7,334 nt of DNA from Acidobacteriaceae bacterium (GTDB lineage Bacteria > Acidobacteriota > Terriglobia > Terriglobales > Acidobacteriaceae). Every line of letters starts with the position of its first letter. Within the stretch, counting starts at the first letter, position 1. The translations under genes and the position numbers were made by a program. This document shows positions 1 to 5,621 of the stretch, piece after piece. The DNA lies in assembly GCA_003135495.1 (NCBI GenBank), contig PLBX01000482.1:1-7334 (forward strand). Direction: 5' to 3'. The notes beneath the pieces are model-generated. The model was not told the origin of the DNA. It was given only the letters and a program-made list of their open reading frames with translations, and made no database searches.

Positions 1-92
1 CCGATGACTTTCTCCGAGTCATGCGCATTCATCTGGCAGCCGAAGGTTTCGAGGTAAAAAGTCTTGTCAGGGTTGTCGGCGGGCTGCGGCAT
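1..92 (-). CDS. miaB: MiaB, tRNA-2-methylthio-N6-dimethylallyladenosine synthase (N-terminal 30 codons, runs off the left edge)
   Basis: MiaB is a radical-SAM methylthiotransferase that adds a methylthio group to N6-isopentenyladenosine at position 37 of tRNAs reading codons that begin with U. Only the start of the protein is visible, but it is diagnostic. After MPQPADNPDK the reading is TFYLETFGCQMNAHDSEKV, which matches the opening of the N-terminal methylthiotransferase (UPF0004) domain. Cys19 in TFGCQMN is the first of the three cysteines in that domain that hold the auxiliary 4Fe-4S cluster. The frame is open upstream for only about 23 codons before a TGA, and no other ATG lies there, so the ATG at 90-92 is the likely start. 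No Shine-Dalgarno sequence precedes it, but a TATACT box lies just upstream. The related RimO and MtaB proteins share the fold; the TFGCQMN spelling favours MiaB. The radical-SAM and TRAM domains lie outside the window. Confidence 0.9.
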   Translation of the reverse strand, partial: MPQPADNPDKTFYLETFGCQMNAHDSEKVI

Positions 93-98
93 GGAGCC

Positions 99-104
99 AG
101 TATA
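99..104 (-). promoter_or_regulatory. Candidate -10 box for miaB, placed for a leaderless transcript
   Basis: On the minus strand TATACT (5 of 6 matches to TATAAT) ends six bases before the miaB ATG. Transcription normally starts about seven bases after a -10 box, which would fall on or next to the A of the ATG and give an mRNA with almost no leader. This would fit the absence of a ribosome-binding site. No good -35 hexamer sits 16-18 bases upstream, so the call is weak. A competing promoter candidate lies at 214-243. Confidence 0.3.
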
Positions 105-194
105 AACCAGGATACGGTTGAGACGGGGGAGCAGCAGGAGGCGGGGGAGCGGCTGGTTCAGGGGTGCAAGAGGCGGGGATGGAATGGAATGCGC

Positions 195-218
195 ACAATG
201 TTTCACGTGAAACATTGT
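195..218. other. parS: parS centromere-like ParB-binding site
   Basis: Positions 199-214 read TGTTTCACGTGAAACA, an exact match to the classic chromosomal parS consensus TGTTNCACGTGAAACA known from Bacillus subtilis and conserved across most bacterial phyla. The dyad continues perfectly outwards for four more base pairs on each side (ACAA/TTGT), giving a 24-bp perfect palindrome centred between 206 and 207. ParB loads as a CTP-dependent clamp at such sites and, with ParA and SMC, organises and segregates the replication-origin region. Chromosomal parS sites usually cluster near oriC, so this window may be origin-proximal; that is an inference. No parA or parB lies in the window. Confidence 0.9.
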
Positions 219-243
219 ACTTATCGTTATATATGTATGTAAC
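214..243 (-). promoter_or_regulatory. Candidate promoter for miaB overlapping the edge of parS
   Basis: On the minus strand GTTACA (238-243, 4 of 6 to TTGACA) and TACAAT (214-219, 5 of 6 to TATAAT) are separated by 18 bases. Transcription would start inside the parS palindrome, near 207, and give a leader of about 115 bases to the miaB start at 92. The -10 box shares six bases with the outer part of the parS dyad, so bound ParB could compete with RNA polymerase. The call rests only on hexamer similarity in an AT-rich stretch where chance matches are common. Confidence 0.3.
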
Positions 244-254
244 TGTACGTACAT
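233..254. repeat. Imperfect inverted repeat beside parS, possible operator
   Basis: ATGTATGTA (233-241) and TACGTACAT (246-254) form inverted arms of nine bases with one mismatch around a 4-base spacer. A perfect 10-bp palindrome, TGTACGTACA (244-253), is nested in the right arm. The size and spacing resemble the operators of dimeric repressors, and the repeat covers the -35 element of the candidate miaB promoter. No known regulator recognises it as far as I can tell. It could be a chance product of AT-rich sequence. Confidence 0.35.
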
Positions 255-438
255 CTTAATTCAACTGAAGGCATGATAACGAGTTAAGAAGCGAGCGAAG
301 GTACAGGGAAATGGGCCGGAAACTGGGGGATTTTTGCTTTTTTGCTTAGGGCGAGAATAGGAAATCGGCATCAACGGACGCTTCCGCGAAAAGAACCGGG
401 CCGATGCCCTGCCGCGCGTCCAGCCGAACTTCCGAAAG

Positions 439-1260
439 TCATTTCGCGACGAGCGCCGCCCGAGTGCGGTTGAGGGTGAACTCCAGCGACTCCTTCGGAA
501 TTGTGGTGATGAAGGGACGAACCACCCAACCCAGGCCCTCGGGTATATCACGGGTGAGAGAGATGGCCTCCAGTTGGACGTAAACGCCGCCGTCCCGCTC
601 CCAGAAGCGCCAGTATGAGTTGAGGCGCCAGAGATAACCGTTGTCGCGCCCTGCCGGTTCCTGATGCTCGTTCGGTTGCCCCGCATTCTCCACTTCTACG
701 ATTCGCGTGCTGTACGAAATGCCGCATGCCCGAACCTGGTCGAGATGCACATAGTGCACAGCATATTGCGTATCCAGTACTACGGTTACGACGTTCGCAT
801 CGCGGAGACGCAGAAAAACTTCGAAGTCATCACCACTGTGGTGGATGAGTTTCGAACTGAGCACACGCGGTGCATAGACCCGCGAATGCTCGTCATACGC
901 CTGCATGACCGTCAGGGTTTTCTTGAGAGTGGCGCCGGGAATAAAAACGATGCCCGTCCAATGATGGATGAGGCCTCCTGGAACCGCGATGGGCGTTCCG
1001 CGATCAAGCGTCTCCAGCCTTTGGATCACTACTTCTCCGCGCTGCAGGCGCTGGTACGCCGCTTGATGTTGTTGCGGTGATAGCCGGTCCACACACAAGA
1101 AAGGTCCCGCTTCCACTTCATTTTGCATTCGCTTTTCGCTTAGCAGCACATAACGATTGAATGCGGCATTGGTTTCCGGCTTCAAATCGACCGCCGCTAC
1201 GAAAGTACTGGCGAGCAGAACAGCGGAAATTAAAGTGATCACGGATGGATAACGGAGCAT
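439..1260 (-). CDS. Secreted/periplasmic protein of unknown function, acidobacterial family
   Basis: The predicted product has 273 residues. The ATG at 1258-1260 is chosen because GAGAGGG lies just upstream and because the protein then begins with a classic signal peptide: MLRYPSVITLISAVLLASTF, with likely cleavage after VAA (about residue 23). An in-frame extension to 1347 would add a charged segment that spoils the signal. The mature protein has no transmembrane helix. Notable blocks are PGGLIHHWTGIVFIPGATL (about 94-112), AYDEHSRVYAPRV (121-133), and a C-terminal stretch with YWRFWERDGGVYVQLEAISL, then TRDIPEGLGWVVRPF (about 216-250). From memory, similar proteins recur in acidobacterial genomes, and the alternating beta pattern hints at a START/SRPBCC-like lipid-binding fold. 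Neither point can be confirmed here. It is divergent from a membrane-bound winged-helix regulator only 29 bases away, which may sense or control it. Confidence 0.85.
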   Translation of the reverse strand: MLRYPSVITLISAVLLASTFVAAVDLKPETNAAFNRYVLLSEKRMQNEVEAGPFLCVDRLSPQQHQAAYQRLQRGEVVIQRLETLDRGTPIAVPGGLIHHWTGIVFIPGATLKKTLTVMQAYDEHSRVYAPRVLSSKLIHHSGDDFEVFLRLRDANVVTVVLDTQYAVHYVHLDQVRACGISYSTRIVEVENAGQPNEHQEPAGRDNGYLWRLNSYWRFWERDGGVYVQLEAISLTRDIPEGLGWVVRPFITTIPKESLEFTLNRTRAALVAK

Positions 1261-1289
1261 GAAACCCTCTCTGAGTTTAAGATGATTCG

Positions 1290-2219
1290 ATGTTGAGCGC
1301 CCGCGTAAATGGAATCTTTCGTTTCGGTATTTACGAAGCCGACCCAAGCTCGGGGGAGCTGCGCAAATCCGGGGTCCGGCTGCGGGTTCAAGACCAGCCT
1401 TTTCAAGTACTGCTCGTATTGCTGGAGCGTCCGACCGAAGTAGTTACGCGGGAGGAGTTGCGCCAGAAACTGTGGCCAGCAGATACGTTCGTCGATTTTG
1501 ACCATAGCCTTAACACCGTAATCAACAAGCTTCGCGAAGTCTTAAACGATTCGGCAACAAACCCGCGTTTTATTGAAACCCTAGCGCGGCGCGGATATCG
1601 ATTCTTAACTCCCGTTGAATTTGTCCCAAAGCAGTCTGTGCCAGGATCCTCCCCTGTGGTGCCCGCGACAATAACTCCGGTCAGCATCCCGAGTCCTATT
1701 TCCACCCCTGAGGAGCTGAATATCTCTATCTCTAAGGACCCGGAGCCTCCTAAGGCAACGCCAACTGTCTCTGTGCTCACTCGTCTCGAAGATGTTCCCG
1801 TAGTTCGACGCAAACACGTGCGTGTCCTCTTCTTTCTGATTCAGGCCATGTATCTGTGTTTCTACGTCATCGCCCTGGCTCGATTGACGTTTGTGCACGA
1901 ACTGCTGGAGCAGACCTTCGGTTATCCAGCCTGGGCAATGGCGTTGCTCGTGATCACTGCCGTCATCGGCCTGCCAATTCGGTTGTATCTGATCTCAGCC
2001 GTCGTTTCCGATCTCTCTGGCCTGACACAAAAATTCCATCGCCTCTTCCCCGTAACTTTTCTGCTGGATGAGTTGTGGGCGCTGTCTCCCTTTCTCCTGA
2101 CTCCTCAAATCGGAATCGGTTTGGCACTTGCTGTCACTGCCGCGCTGATCTATGTTCCCTTCGCGCAACGGACTTTGCTGCTGATGGGAGACCGTTCTCA
2201 GCCCGCCAATTCCCTGTAG
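1290..2219 (+). CDS. CadC-type winged-helix transcriptional regulator fused to a four-helix membrane domain
   Basis: The predicted product has 309 residues. Residues about 10-108 form an OmpR/PhoB-type (Trans_reg_C) winged helix: FRFGIYEADPSSGELRKSG, then REELRQKLWPADTFVDFDH, NTVINKLREVLND and FIETLARRGYRFLTPV, the usual signature of acidobacterial CadC-like regulators. A Pro/Ser/Thr-rich linker (about 112-170) leads to RRKHVR and four predicted membrane helices at about 178-200, 214-238, 252-271 and 273-292. This places the DNA-binding domain and the short C-terminus in the cytoplasm. There is no receiver domain, TolB-type propeller or TPR, all of which are common partners of this winged helix in Acidobacteria. 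The helices may sense a membrane or envelope signal. The ATG at 1290 lacks a clear Shine-Dalgarno, but the conserved domain starts soon after it. The target is unknown; the divergent secreted-protein gene is the obvious candidate. The 3' end converges on the GtrA gene with 14 bases between stop codons. Confidence 0.88.
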   Translation: MLSARVNGIFRFGIYEADPSSGELRKSGVRLRVQDQPFQVLLVLLERPTEVVTREELRQKLWPADTFVDFDHSLNTVINKLREVLNDSATNPRFIETLARRGYRFLTPVEFVPKQSVPGSSPVVPATITPVSIPSPISTPEELNISISKDPEPPKATPTVSVLTRLEDVPVVRRKHVRVLFFLIQAMYLCFYVIALARLTFVHELLEQTFGYPAWAMALLVITAVIGLPIRLYLISAVVSDLSGLTQKFHRLFPVTFLLDELWALSPFLLTPQIGIGLALAVTAALIYVPFAQRTLLLMGDRSQPANSL

Positions 2220-2233
2220 CTACTCGTCTGCGG

Positions 2234-2731
2234 TTACGGGAAAGGCGACACAAATACCCATCGGTCGCTCGCAAGAAAGTTTCCCACCGAGCACGCTGCG
2301 ATACTCATCAGATTTGCCATCATCACGCCGATGCCGAACTGCCCCACCAACCAACGCATGAGTAGTAAGCTGCCGAGAATTGAGATGACTCCATTGCTAA
2401 GGTGGAAGCGCAGCAGGCGGACGCCCGTCTGCGCGAAACTCGACCCGCCGCGAATACAGCGGTCACTTCGATCTTGCCGATCTCGCCAATCTCGCCATGT
2501 GAATCGCTGGTGCCAGACAAAGTTGTGCAGCACCGCTGCCTCTACCGCGATTCCGGTTGCCAATAAATAATGGCAGCCAAGCGCGGTGAGCGCTTCCAGA
2601 GCCGCAATCTGGACTAAGACTCCCACGCCGCCAACCAAAACGAACTTTGCCGGACGCTGAAGCCTGAAACGCCTGACAAAAACTTGCGAGGCGTATTTCG
2701 AAGTGCCGCCAATTTTGGAATCGCTGCTCAT
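2234..2731 (-). CDS. GtrA-like four-helix membrane protein
   Basis: The predicted product has 165 residues, a little longer than the typical GtrA/DPMS-associated family (PF04138, about 120-150). The four predicted helices are at about 30-49, 54-75, 112-130 and 134-156. Each half ends with the pseudo-symmetric aromatic motif of the family: HNFVWHQRFTW (69-79) and GNFLASDRWVF (150-160). Family members are thought to flip or assist transfer of polyprenyl-phosphate-linked sugars during O-antigen glucosylation or cell-wall and exopolysaccharide assembly. The central loop (80-96) is unusually rich in Arg and Asp because of a 9-bp tandem repeat. The start codon overlaps the stop of the upstream CDP-alcohol phosphatidyltransferase gene by four bases (ATGA), indicating translational coupling and probably a shared pathway. 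No glycosyltransferase, the more usual partner, is adjacent. Family assignment is firm; the substrate is unknown. Confidence 0.88.
   Translation of the reverse strand: MSSDSKIGGTSKYASQVFVRRFRLQRPAKFVLVGGVGVLVQIAALEALTALGCHYLLATGIAVEAAVLHNFVWHQRFTWRDWRDRQDRSDRCIRGGSSFAQTGVRLLRFHLSNGVISILGSLLLMRWLVGQFGIGVMMANLMSIAACSVGNFLASDRWVFVSPFP
2470..2496. repeat. Three tandem copies of a 9-bp unit inside the GtrA-like gene
   Basis: The units GATCTTGCC, GATCTCGCC and AATCTCGCC follow each other without gaps. In the gtrA reading frame they encode WRDWRDRQD in the loop between the two helix pairs. Because the unit length is a multiple of three, gain or loss of a copy keeps the frame, so loop length could vary between strains. 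Confidence 0.75.
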
Positions 2732-3450
2732 GAGATCTTGTCCTCACGGTCGAGCGTTTCCTCACGATAGAGCGTTCCAGTATGCTGAATCGCCGAGACG
2801 ATCAACATCAGAGACATTCCGCCAGCTCCAATAACGCCTCCCACGTCAAAGAGGGTCCAATGCGTCCCCAATACTTGCGTGCTTGGACAGAGGAGTAGCG
2901 CCAGGTTTCCAGCGGCTAACAACAGGCGTATTTCGGTTGGACCAAACTTCCAATACGAGAGCTGGAACTGACCCAGTGTGTAAGTAGCGAGATATGCCTC
3001 GATCGAAAGCATGAGGAAGGCGATGAGCATTGCGAACGCAATCGCGGGATGAATGTATCCCGATAGCGCAAGCCCTCCCATCAAGAAAAAGGCGGCAAAT
3101 GTATCACTAATATGGTCTACGTAAAAACCATATCGTGGCCGTTGACAATTTCGCACCCGCGCCAAAGTACCGTCCAAACTATCCCCGAGCCAGTTCAGAG
3201 CGAGAAAGACAATGCCTAGCAATAGCGTGCAGCGGTTCCATCGCGCCAGTGCGTAGCAGGCTCCAGCCAGGCACTGCGCCACGAATCCGAGTAGCGTGAG
3301 ATGGTCCGAGTTGACGCAGCGCGGCGTGCGCTCCGCTAGCCATAGTAGGCTTCTCTTTTCCGCGGCGGCCACGAAACTTTGCTGTTGTCGGGCCGCAGGG
3401 ATGAAGGCAGGTTGTTTATCTCTTATGTGGGGATAGGTTTGGGTAGACAT
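2728..3450 (-). CDS. CDP-alcohol phosphatidyltransferase family membrane enzyme
   Basis: The predicted product has 240 residues and belongs to the CDP-alcohol phosphatidyltransferase family (PF01066). These enzymes move a phosphoalcohol or phosphatidyl group between a CDP-activated donor and an alcohol acceptor in the membrane. The complete catalytic signature is present as DSLDGTLAR at 90-98, then Gly108, Asp112 and Asp116 (GFYVDHISD). The metal-binding Asp90, Asp93, Asp112 and Asp116 are all intact. A hydrophilic N-terminus (1-45) precedes about six hydrophobic segments. The sequence does not allow me to name the alcohol: phosphatidylglycerophosphate, phosphatidylserine, inositol-phosphate and ethanolamine/choline-type enzymes share the motif. 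The ATG at 3448-3450 has GGAGG about 13 bases upstream, a long spacing. It is the first gene of a coupled pair with the GtrA-like gene. The 170-bp spacer upstream (3451-3620) shows no clear promoter or hairpin. Confidence 0.9.
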   Translation of the reverse strand: MSTQTYPHIRDKQPAFIPAARQQQSFVAAAEKRSLLWLAERTPRCVNSDHLTLLGFVAQCLAGACYALARWNRCTLLLGIVFLALNWLGDSLDGTLARVRNCQRPRYGFYVDHISDTFAAFFLMGGLALSGYIHPAIAFAMLIAFLMLSIEAYLATYTLGQFQLSYWKFGPTEIRLLLAAGNLALLLCPSTQVLGTHWTLFDVGGVIGAGGMSLMLIVSAIQHTGTLYREETLDREDKIS

Positions 3451-3620
3451 TGATCTGATCTCGCCTCCGATTGCGTCTTGCGAGACCGAATGTGCGACCG
3501 AACGGCGGTAAGATCAATGCAGCGCTGCTCATGCCGGGAACAAAGAAAGATCACCGGCTAAAGTGTTCAGGGGAATGGGGATTTATGGAACTATCACTTC
3601 TCTGCTGGCGTTCTGATGAC

Positions 3621-4709
3621 CTATGTAGCGTCCAACGGGATATTTGGATTCCCGCTGCCCATCTTTTCGCGCAGATGATTCGCGATCAGTTTGCCGTGGA
3701 AGCGGCCGTTCTCGATGAATATTTCGCTGGTGCGAGAACCTGCCACGATTACTCCCGCAACGTAAACTCCGGGAACATTTGATTCCAAGGTCACTGGATC
3801 GCAGACGGGGCGCAGTTGTTCCGCCGAAAGTTCGATGCCTACGCTGCGGAGGAAATCGTAATCGGGATGGTATCCCGTAAGCGCGAAGACAAAATCGTTG
3901 TCCACGCGAACCGGGCCGGTTGGAGTTTTCAGGACCACGCAATCTTCGTTGATCTCGCGCACGGTGCTGTTGAAGTACGCCGTAATTTGGCCGGCCTTAA
4001 TGCGGTTTTCGATGTCGGGACGCACCCAATACTTGACGTGGTTGTGTATCTGCGGTCCGCGATGGACCAGGGTGACTCGTGCACCATGCCGCCACAAATC
4101 GAGCGCAGCCTCGGCCGCGGAATTCTTGCCGCCGACCACCAGCACGTCGGCATCGTAATAACGATGCGGATCGCGATAATAATGAAAAACCTTTTCCAGA
4201 TCCTCGCCGGGAACTTCAAGCTTATTGGCTAAGTCGTAATAGCCGGTAGCCAGAACGATCTTCTTCGCGACATAGTCGTGAATGGCGCTATGCCGGTTAG
4301 TGGTAGTAACGCGAAAATCTCCATCGTTGCCGGTAATGGTCTTCACCCACTCATATTGATGAAGCGGCAATTCGTAGTGTTCGGTAACATGGCGATAATA
4401 TTCGAGCGCTTCCAGTCGCGTGGGCTTCGCCAGTGCGGTAGTGAATGGAATGTCCCCAATCTCGAGCAACTCCGGTGTAGTGAAGAACACCATGTTATTC
4501 GGATAGTGATAGATGGAATTAACCAGGCATCCCTTGTCGACGATGAGAGCTTTGAAGCCCGCCTTCTGCGCCTCGATGGCGCACGCCAGACCCGTGGGGC
4601 CACCGCCCACGACCAGGACATCACACTTGGCATCCGGACGGGAGTCGGCCTGAGCACGCGGCAAAGTTTCTGGAATTTGTTGGACGGGCGAAGATGCGAG
4701 CCATTTCAT
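3621..4709 (-). CDS. ypdA: YpdA/Bdr-like FAD- and NADPH-dependent disulfide reductase
   Basis: The predicted product has 362 residues, about 30 more than Staphylococcus aureus YpdA because of an N-terminal extension (1-27). The FAD Rossmann motif is VVGGGPTGLACAIEA (33-47), and the NADPH-binding motif is VVGGKNSAAEAALDLWRHG (191-209). ATGYYD (154-159), ALTGYHPDYDFL (276-287), the C-terminal FAD contact VYVAGVIVAG (315-324) and FIENGRFHG (331-339) are all characteristic of the YpdA family. Bdr enzymes reduce bacillithiol disulfide with NADPH to keep the cytosolic thiol pool reduced. The Cys used by Firmicutes enzymes (in GGGPCGL) is Thr39 here, although Cys43 lies four residues on. No bacillithiol synthesis genes are in the window, so the substrate is inferred. 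The ATG at 4707-4709 has no clear Shine-Dalgarno but lies about 22 bases downstream of the predicted transcription start. Confidence 0.88.
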   Translation of the reverse strand: MKWLASSPVQQIPETLPRAQADSRPDAKCDVLVVGGGPTGLACAIEAQKAGFKALIVDKGCLVNSIYHYPNNMVFFTTPELLEIGDIPFTTALAKPTRLEALEYYRHVTEHYELPLHQYEWVKTITGNDGDFRVTTTNRHSAIHDYVAKKIVLATGYYDLANKLEVPGEDLEKVFHYYRDPHRYYDADVLVVGGKNSAAEAALDLWRHGARVTLVHRGPQIHNHVKYWVRPDIENRIKAGQITAYFNSTVREINEDCVVLKTPTGPVRVDNDFVFALTGYHPDYDFLRSVGIELSAEQLRPVCDPVTLESNVPGVYVAGVIVAGSRTSEIFIENGRFHGKLIANHLREKMGSGNPNIPLDAT

Positions 4710-4737
4710 GGTGAGTAATGGGTATTGGAAAACGATA

Positions 4738-4746
4738 ATTCTAGCA
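4738..4746 (-). promoter_or_regulatory. Extended -10 promoter for the ypdA-like gene
   Basis: The minus strand reads TGCTAGAAT, a full extended -10 element (TGnTATAAT with one mismatch). Transcription would start near 4731 and leave a leader of about 22 bases before the ATG at 4709. No convincing -35 hexamer lies 16-18 bases upstream, which extended -10 promoters tolerate. It would make the ypdA-like gene independently transcribed rather than a read-through product of the O-methyltransferase gene. Confidence 0.5.
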
Positions 4747-4800
4747 TCTGCGATGGCGGATAGAAGCCGACCGGACAGATGCGGCGGGAAATCAGAATCT

Positions 4801-4830
4801 CAACCACAGAGGACACAGGGGTACGGAGGT
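4801..4830. repeat. Interspersed intergenic repeat, copy A (CAACCACAGAGGACAC type)
   Basis: CAACCACAGAGGACACAGGG followed by GTACGGAGG aligns with the element at 6402-6432 (CAACCACAAAGGACACTAAG, then GTTCACGAAGG) over its whole length, with a few substitutions and a 2-base gap. Internally it has a rough 9-base periodicity (CCACAGAGG, ACACAGGGG). It sits between the 3' end of the O-methyltransferase gene and the promoter of the ypdA-like gene. From memory, similar ACCACRAAGGACAC strings occur in intergenic DNA of many environmental bacteria; their function is unknown. Confidence 0.65.
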
Positions 4831-4847
4831 CGCTGGGGATCGTGGCT

Positions 4848-5510
4848 TTACTTCTTAATGCAGACCGCGACCCCGTCGCGAATGGGCAAGATGGTGGTGA
4901 ATAGATCTGGCGATTCGAAAATAAGTTTGTTGAATTCCAGAATCGCTTTGGTGGGGGCGTCGGGATTGGGTTTTCGCAGCTTGCCGCTCCAAAGAACGTT
5001 GTCGGTGATGAAGAGACCGCCGCTCTTGAGGCGGGGAAGCGCCAGGCGAAACACGCGCGGGTAGTCAACCTTGTCGACGTCGTTGAAAATGATGTCGTAC
5101 TGCTCTTTTTCTTCGGAAAGAAACTCGAGTGCATCGCCTACGCGAACTTTAATGCGCTTGGTGACGCCGGCCCGGTCGAAATAACGTCGCGCTTTTTCGG
5201 CACGCTTGGGATCGCCATCTGTGTAGATGACGCGTCCATCTTCGCCCACGGCGCGCGCCCACCAGATGGTGGAATATCCAATGGCCGAACCCATTTCAAA
5301 AATCTTTTTGGCGCCACTGATGACCGCTAACTGATAAAGCACGCGGGCGACCACGGGCCCGACGATGGCATAATCGTTCCTGGTGGCATCGGCCTCCATT
5401 TCCGCAAGCACTTCATCGCGGGGAGGCAGCGTCTCATAGAGATAATCTTCGACTTCGGGCTGGGTAATTCCGCCCATTCGCCAGTCTGGTTGAGCGACTT
5501 GCTTTGTCAT
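4848..5510 (-). CDS. Class I SAM-dependent O-methyltransferase (Methyltransf_3 / YrrM-like)
   Basis: The predicted product has 220 residues, the usual length of bacterial catechol/caffeoyl-CoA-type O-methyltransferases (PF01596). The SAM-binding motif I is FEMGSAIGYST (71-81). The acidic residue contacting the SAM ribose should lie in YTDGDPKRAEKA (96-107). Metal-binding residues are Asp144 in IIFNDVDKVDYP and Asp170-Asn171 in GGLFITDNVLWSG. The ATG at 5508-5510 is chosen over an in-frame start at 5570 because AAGGAG lies four bases upstream of it and the extension looks unconserved. It follows the hydrolase gene on the same strand after a 111-bp spacer without a clear promoter, so the two may be co-transcribed. 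The acceptor is unknown: members methylate small catechols, and close relatives act on tRNA hydroxyuridine (TrmR/YrrM), which would also be reasonable here. Confidence 0.87.
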   Translation of the reverse strand: MTKQVAQPDWRMGGITQPEVEDYLYETLPPRDEVLAEMEADATRNDYAIVGPVVARVLYQLAVISGAKKIFEMGSAIGYSTIWWARAVGEDGRVIYTDGDPKRAEKARRYFDRAGVTKRIKVRVGDALEFLSEEKEQYDIIFNDVDKVDYPRVFRLALPRLKSGGLFITDNVLWSGKLRKPNPDAPTKAILEFNKLIFESPDLFTTILPIRDGVAVCIKK

Positions 5511-5621
5511 AATGCTCCTTTGCAACTCTTGGAGAGACGGGCGTCCTCGCCAGTCATTTGTTGCAGCCAAATTCGATTCTGCCGGGCGGGGAGGCTCGGC
5601 TCTTCACTGGAGATTTGCAAG

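Larger units (their letters stand above)
93..438. other. 346-bp gene-free region between miaB and the secreted-protein gene
   Basis: No convincing coding region lies here. Both flanking genes are on the minus strand, so this is the downstream end of the 439-1260 gene and the control region of miaB. It holds the parS palindrome (195-218), an AT-rich stretch at about 216-262 with an imperfect inverted repeat, and a T-rich run at 331-347 (TTTTTGCTTTTTTGCTT on the plus strand). The T-run is on the wrong strand to terminate the 439-1260 transcript, and I found no clear terminator for that gene. Longer open frames crossing this region have low-complexity, arginine- and serine-rich translations and look like shadows. 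Confidence 0.7.

Noticed and set aside
21..242. Plus-strand open frame of 73 codons at the left edge
   Set aside because: It runs antisense through the miaB start and across the parS palindrome; the translation has no recognisable features.
331..347. T-rich run as an intrinsic terminator
   Set aside because: The run is on the plus strand, no GC-rich hairpin precedes it, and neighbouring transcription is on the minus strand.
261..686. Minus-strand open frame of 141 codons crossing the 3' end of the secreted-protein gene and the gene-free region
   Set aside because: The translation is Ser/Arg/Pro-rich with no domain, as expected of an out-of-frame reading in GC-rich DNA, and it overlaps a convincing gene by almost 250 bases.
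664..1080. Plus-strand open frame of 138 codons antisense to the secreted-protein gene
   Set aside because: It lies wholly inside the better-supported minus-strand gene with a signal peptide; its translation has no recognisable domain and no ribosome-binding site precedes it.
2210..2242. Hairpin across the two converging stop codons (TTCCC, one bulge, GTA pairing with TACGGGAA) as a bidirectional terminator
   Set aside because: The stem is only eight pairs with a bulge and a 16-base loop, and there is no T-run on either side; it may be chance.
5511..5570. Longer start for the O-methyltransferase
   Set aside because: The ATG at 5510 has an excellent AAGGAG ribosome-binding site, while the 20-residue extension shows no family similarity.
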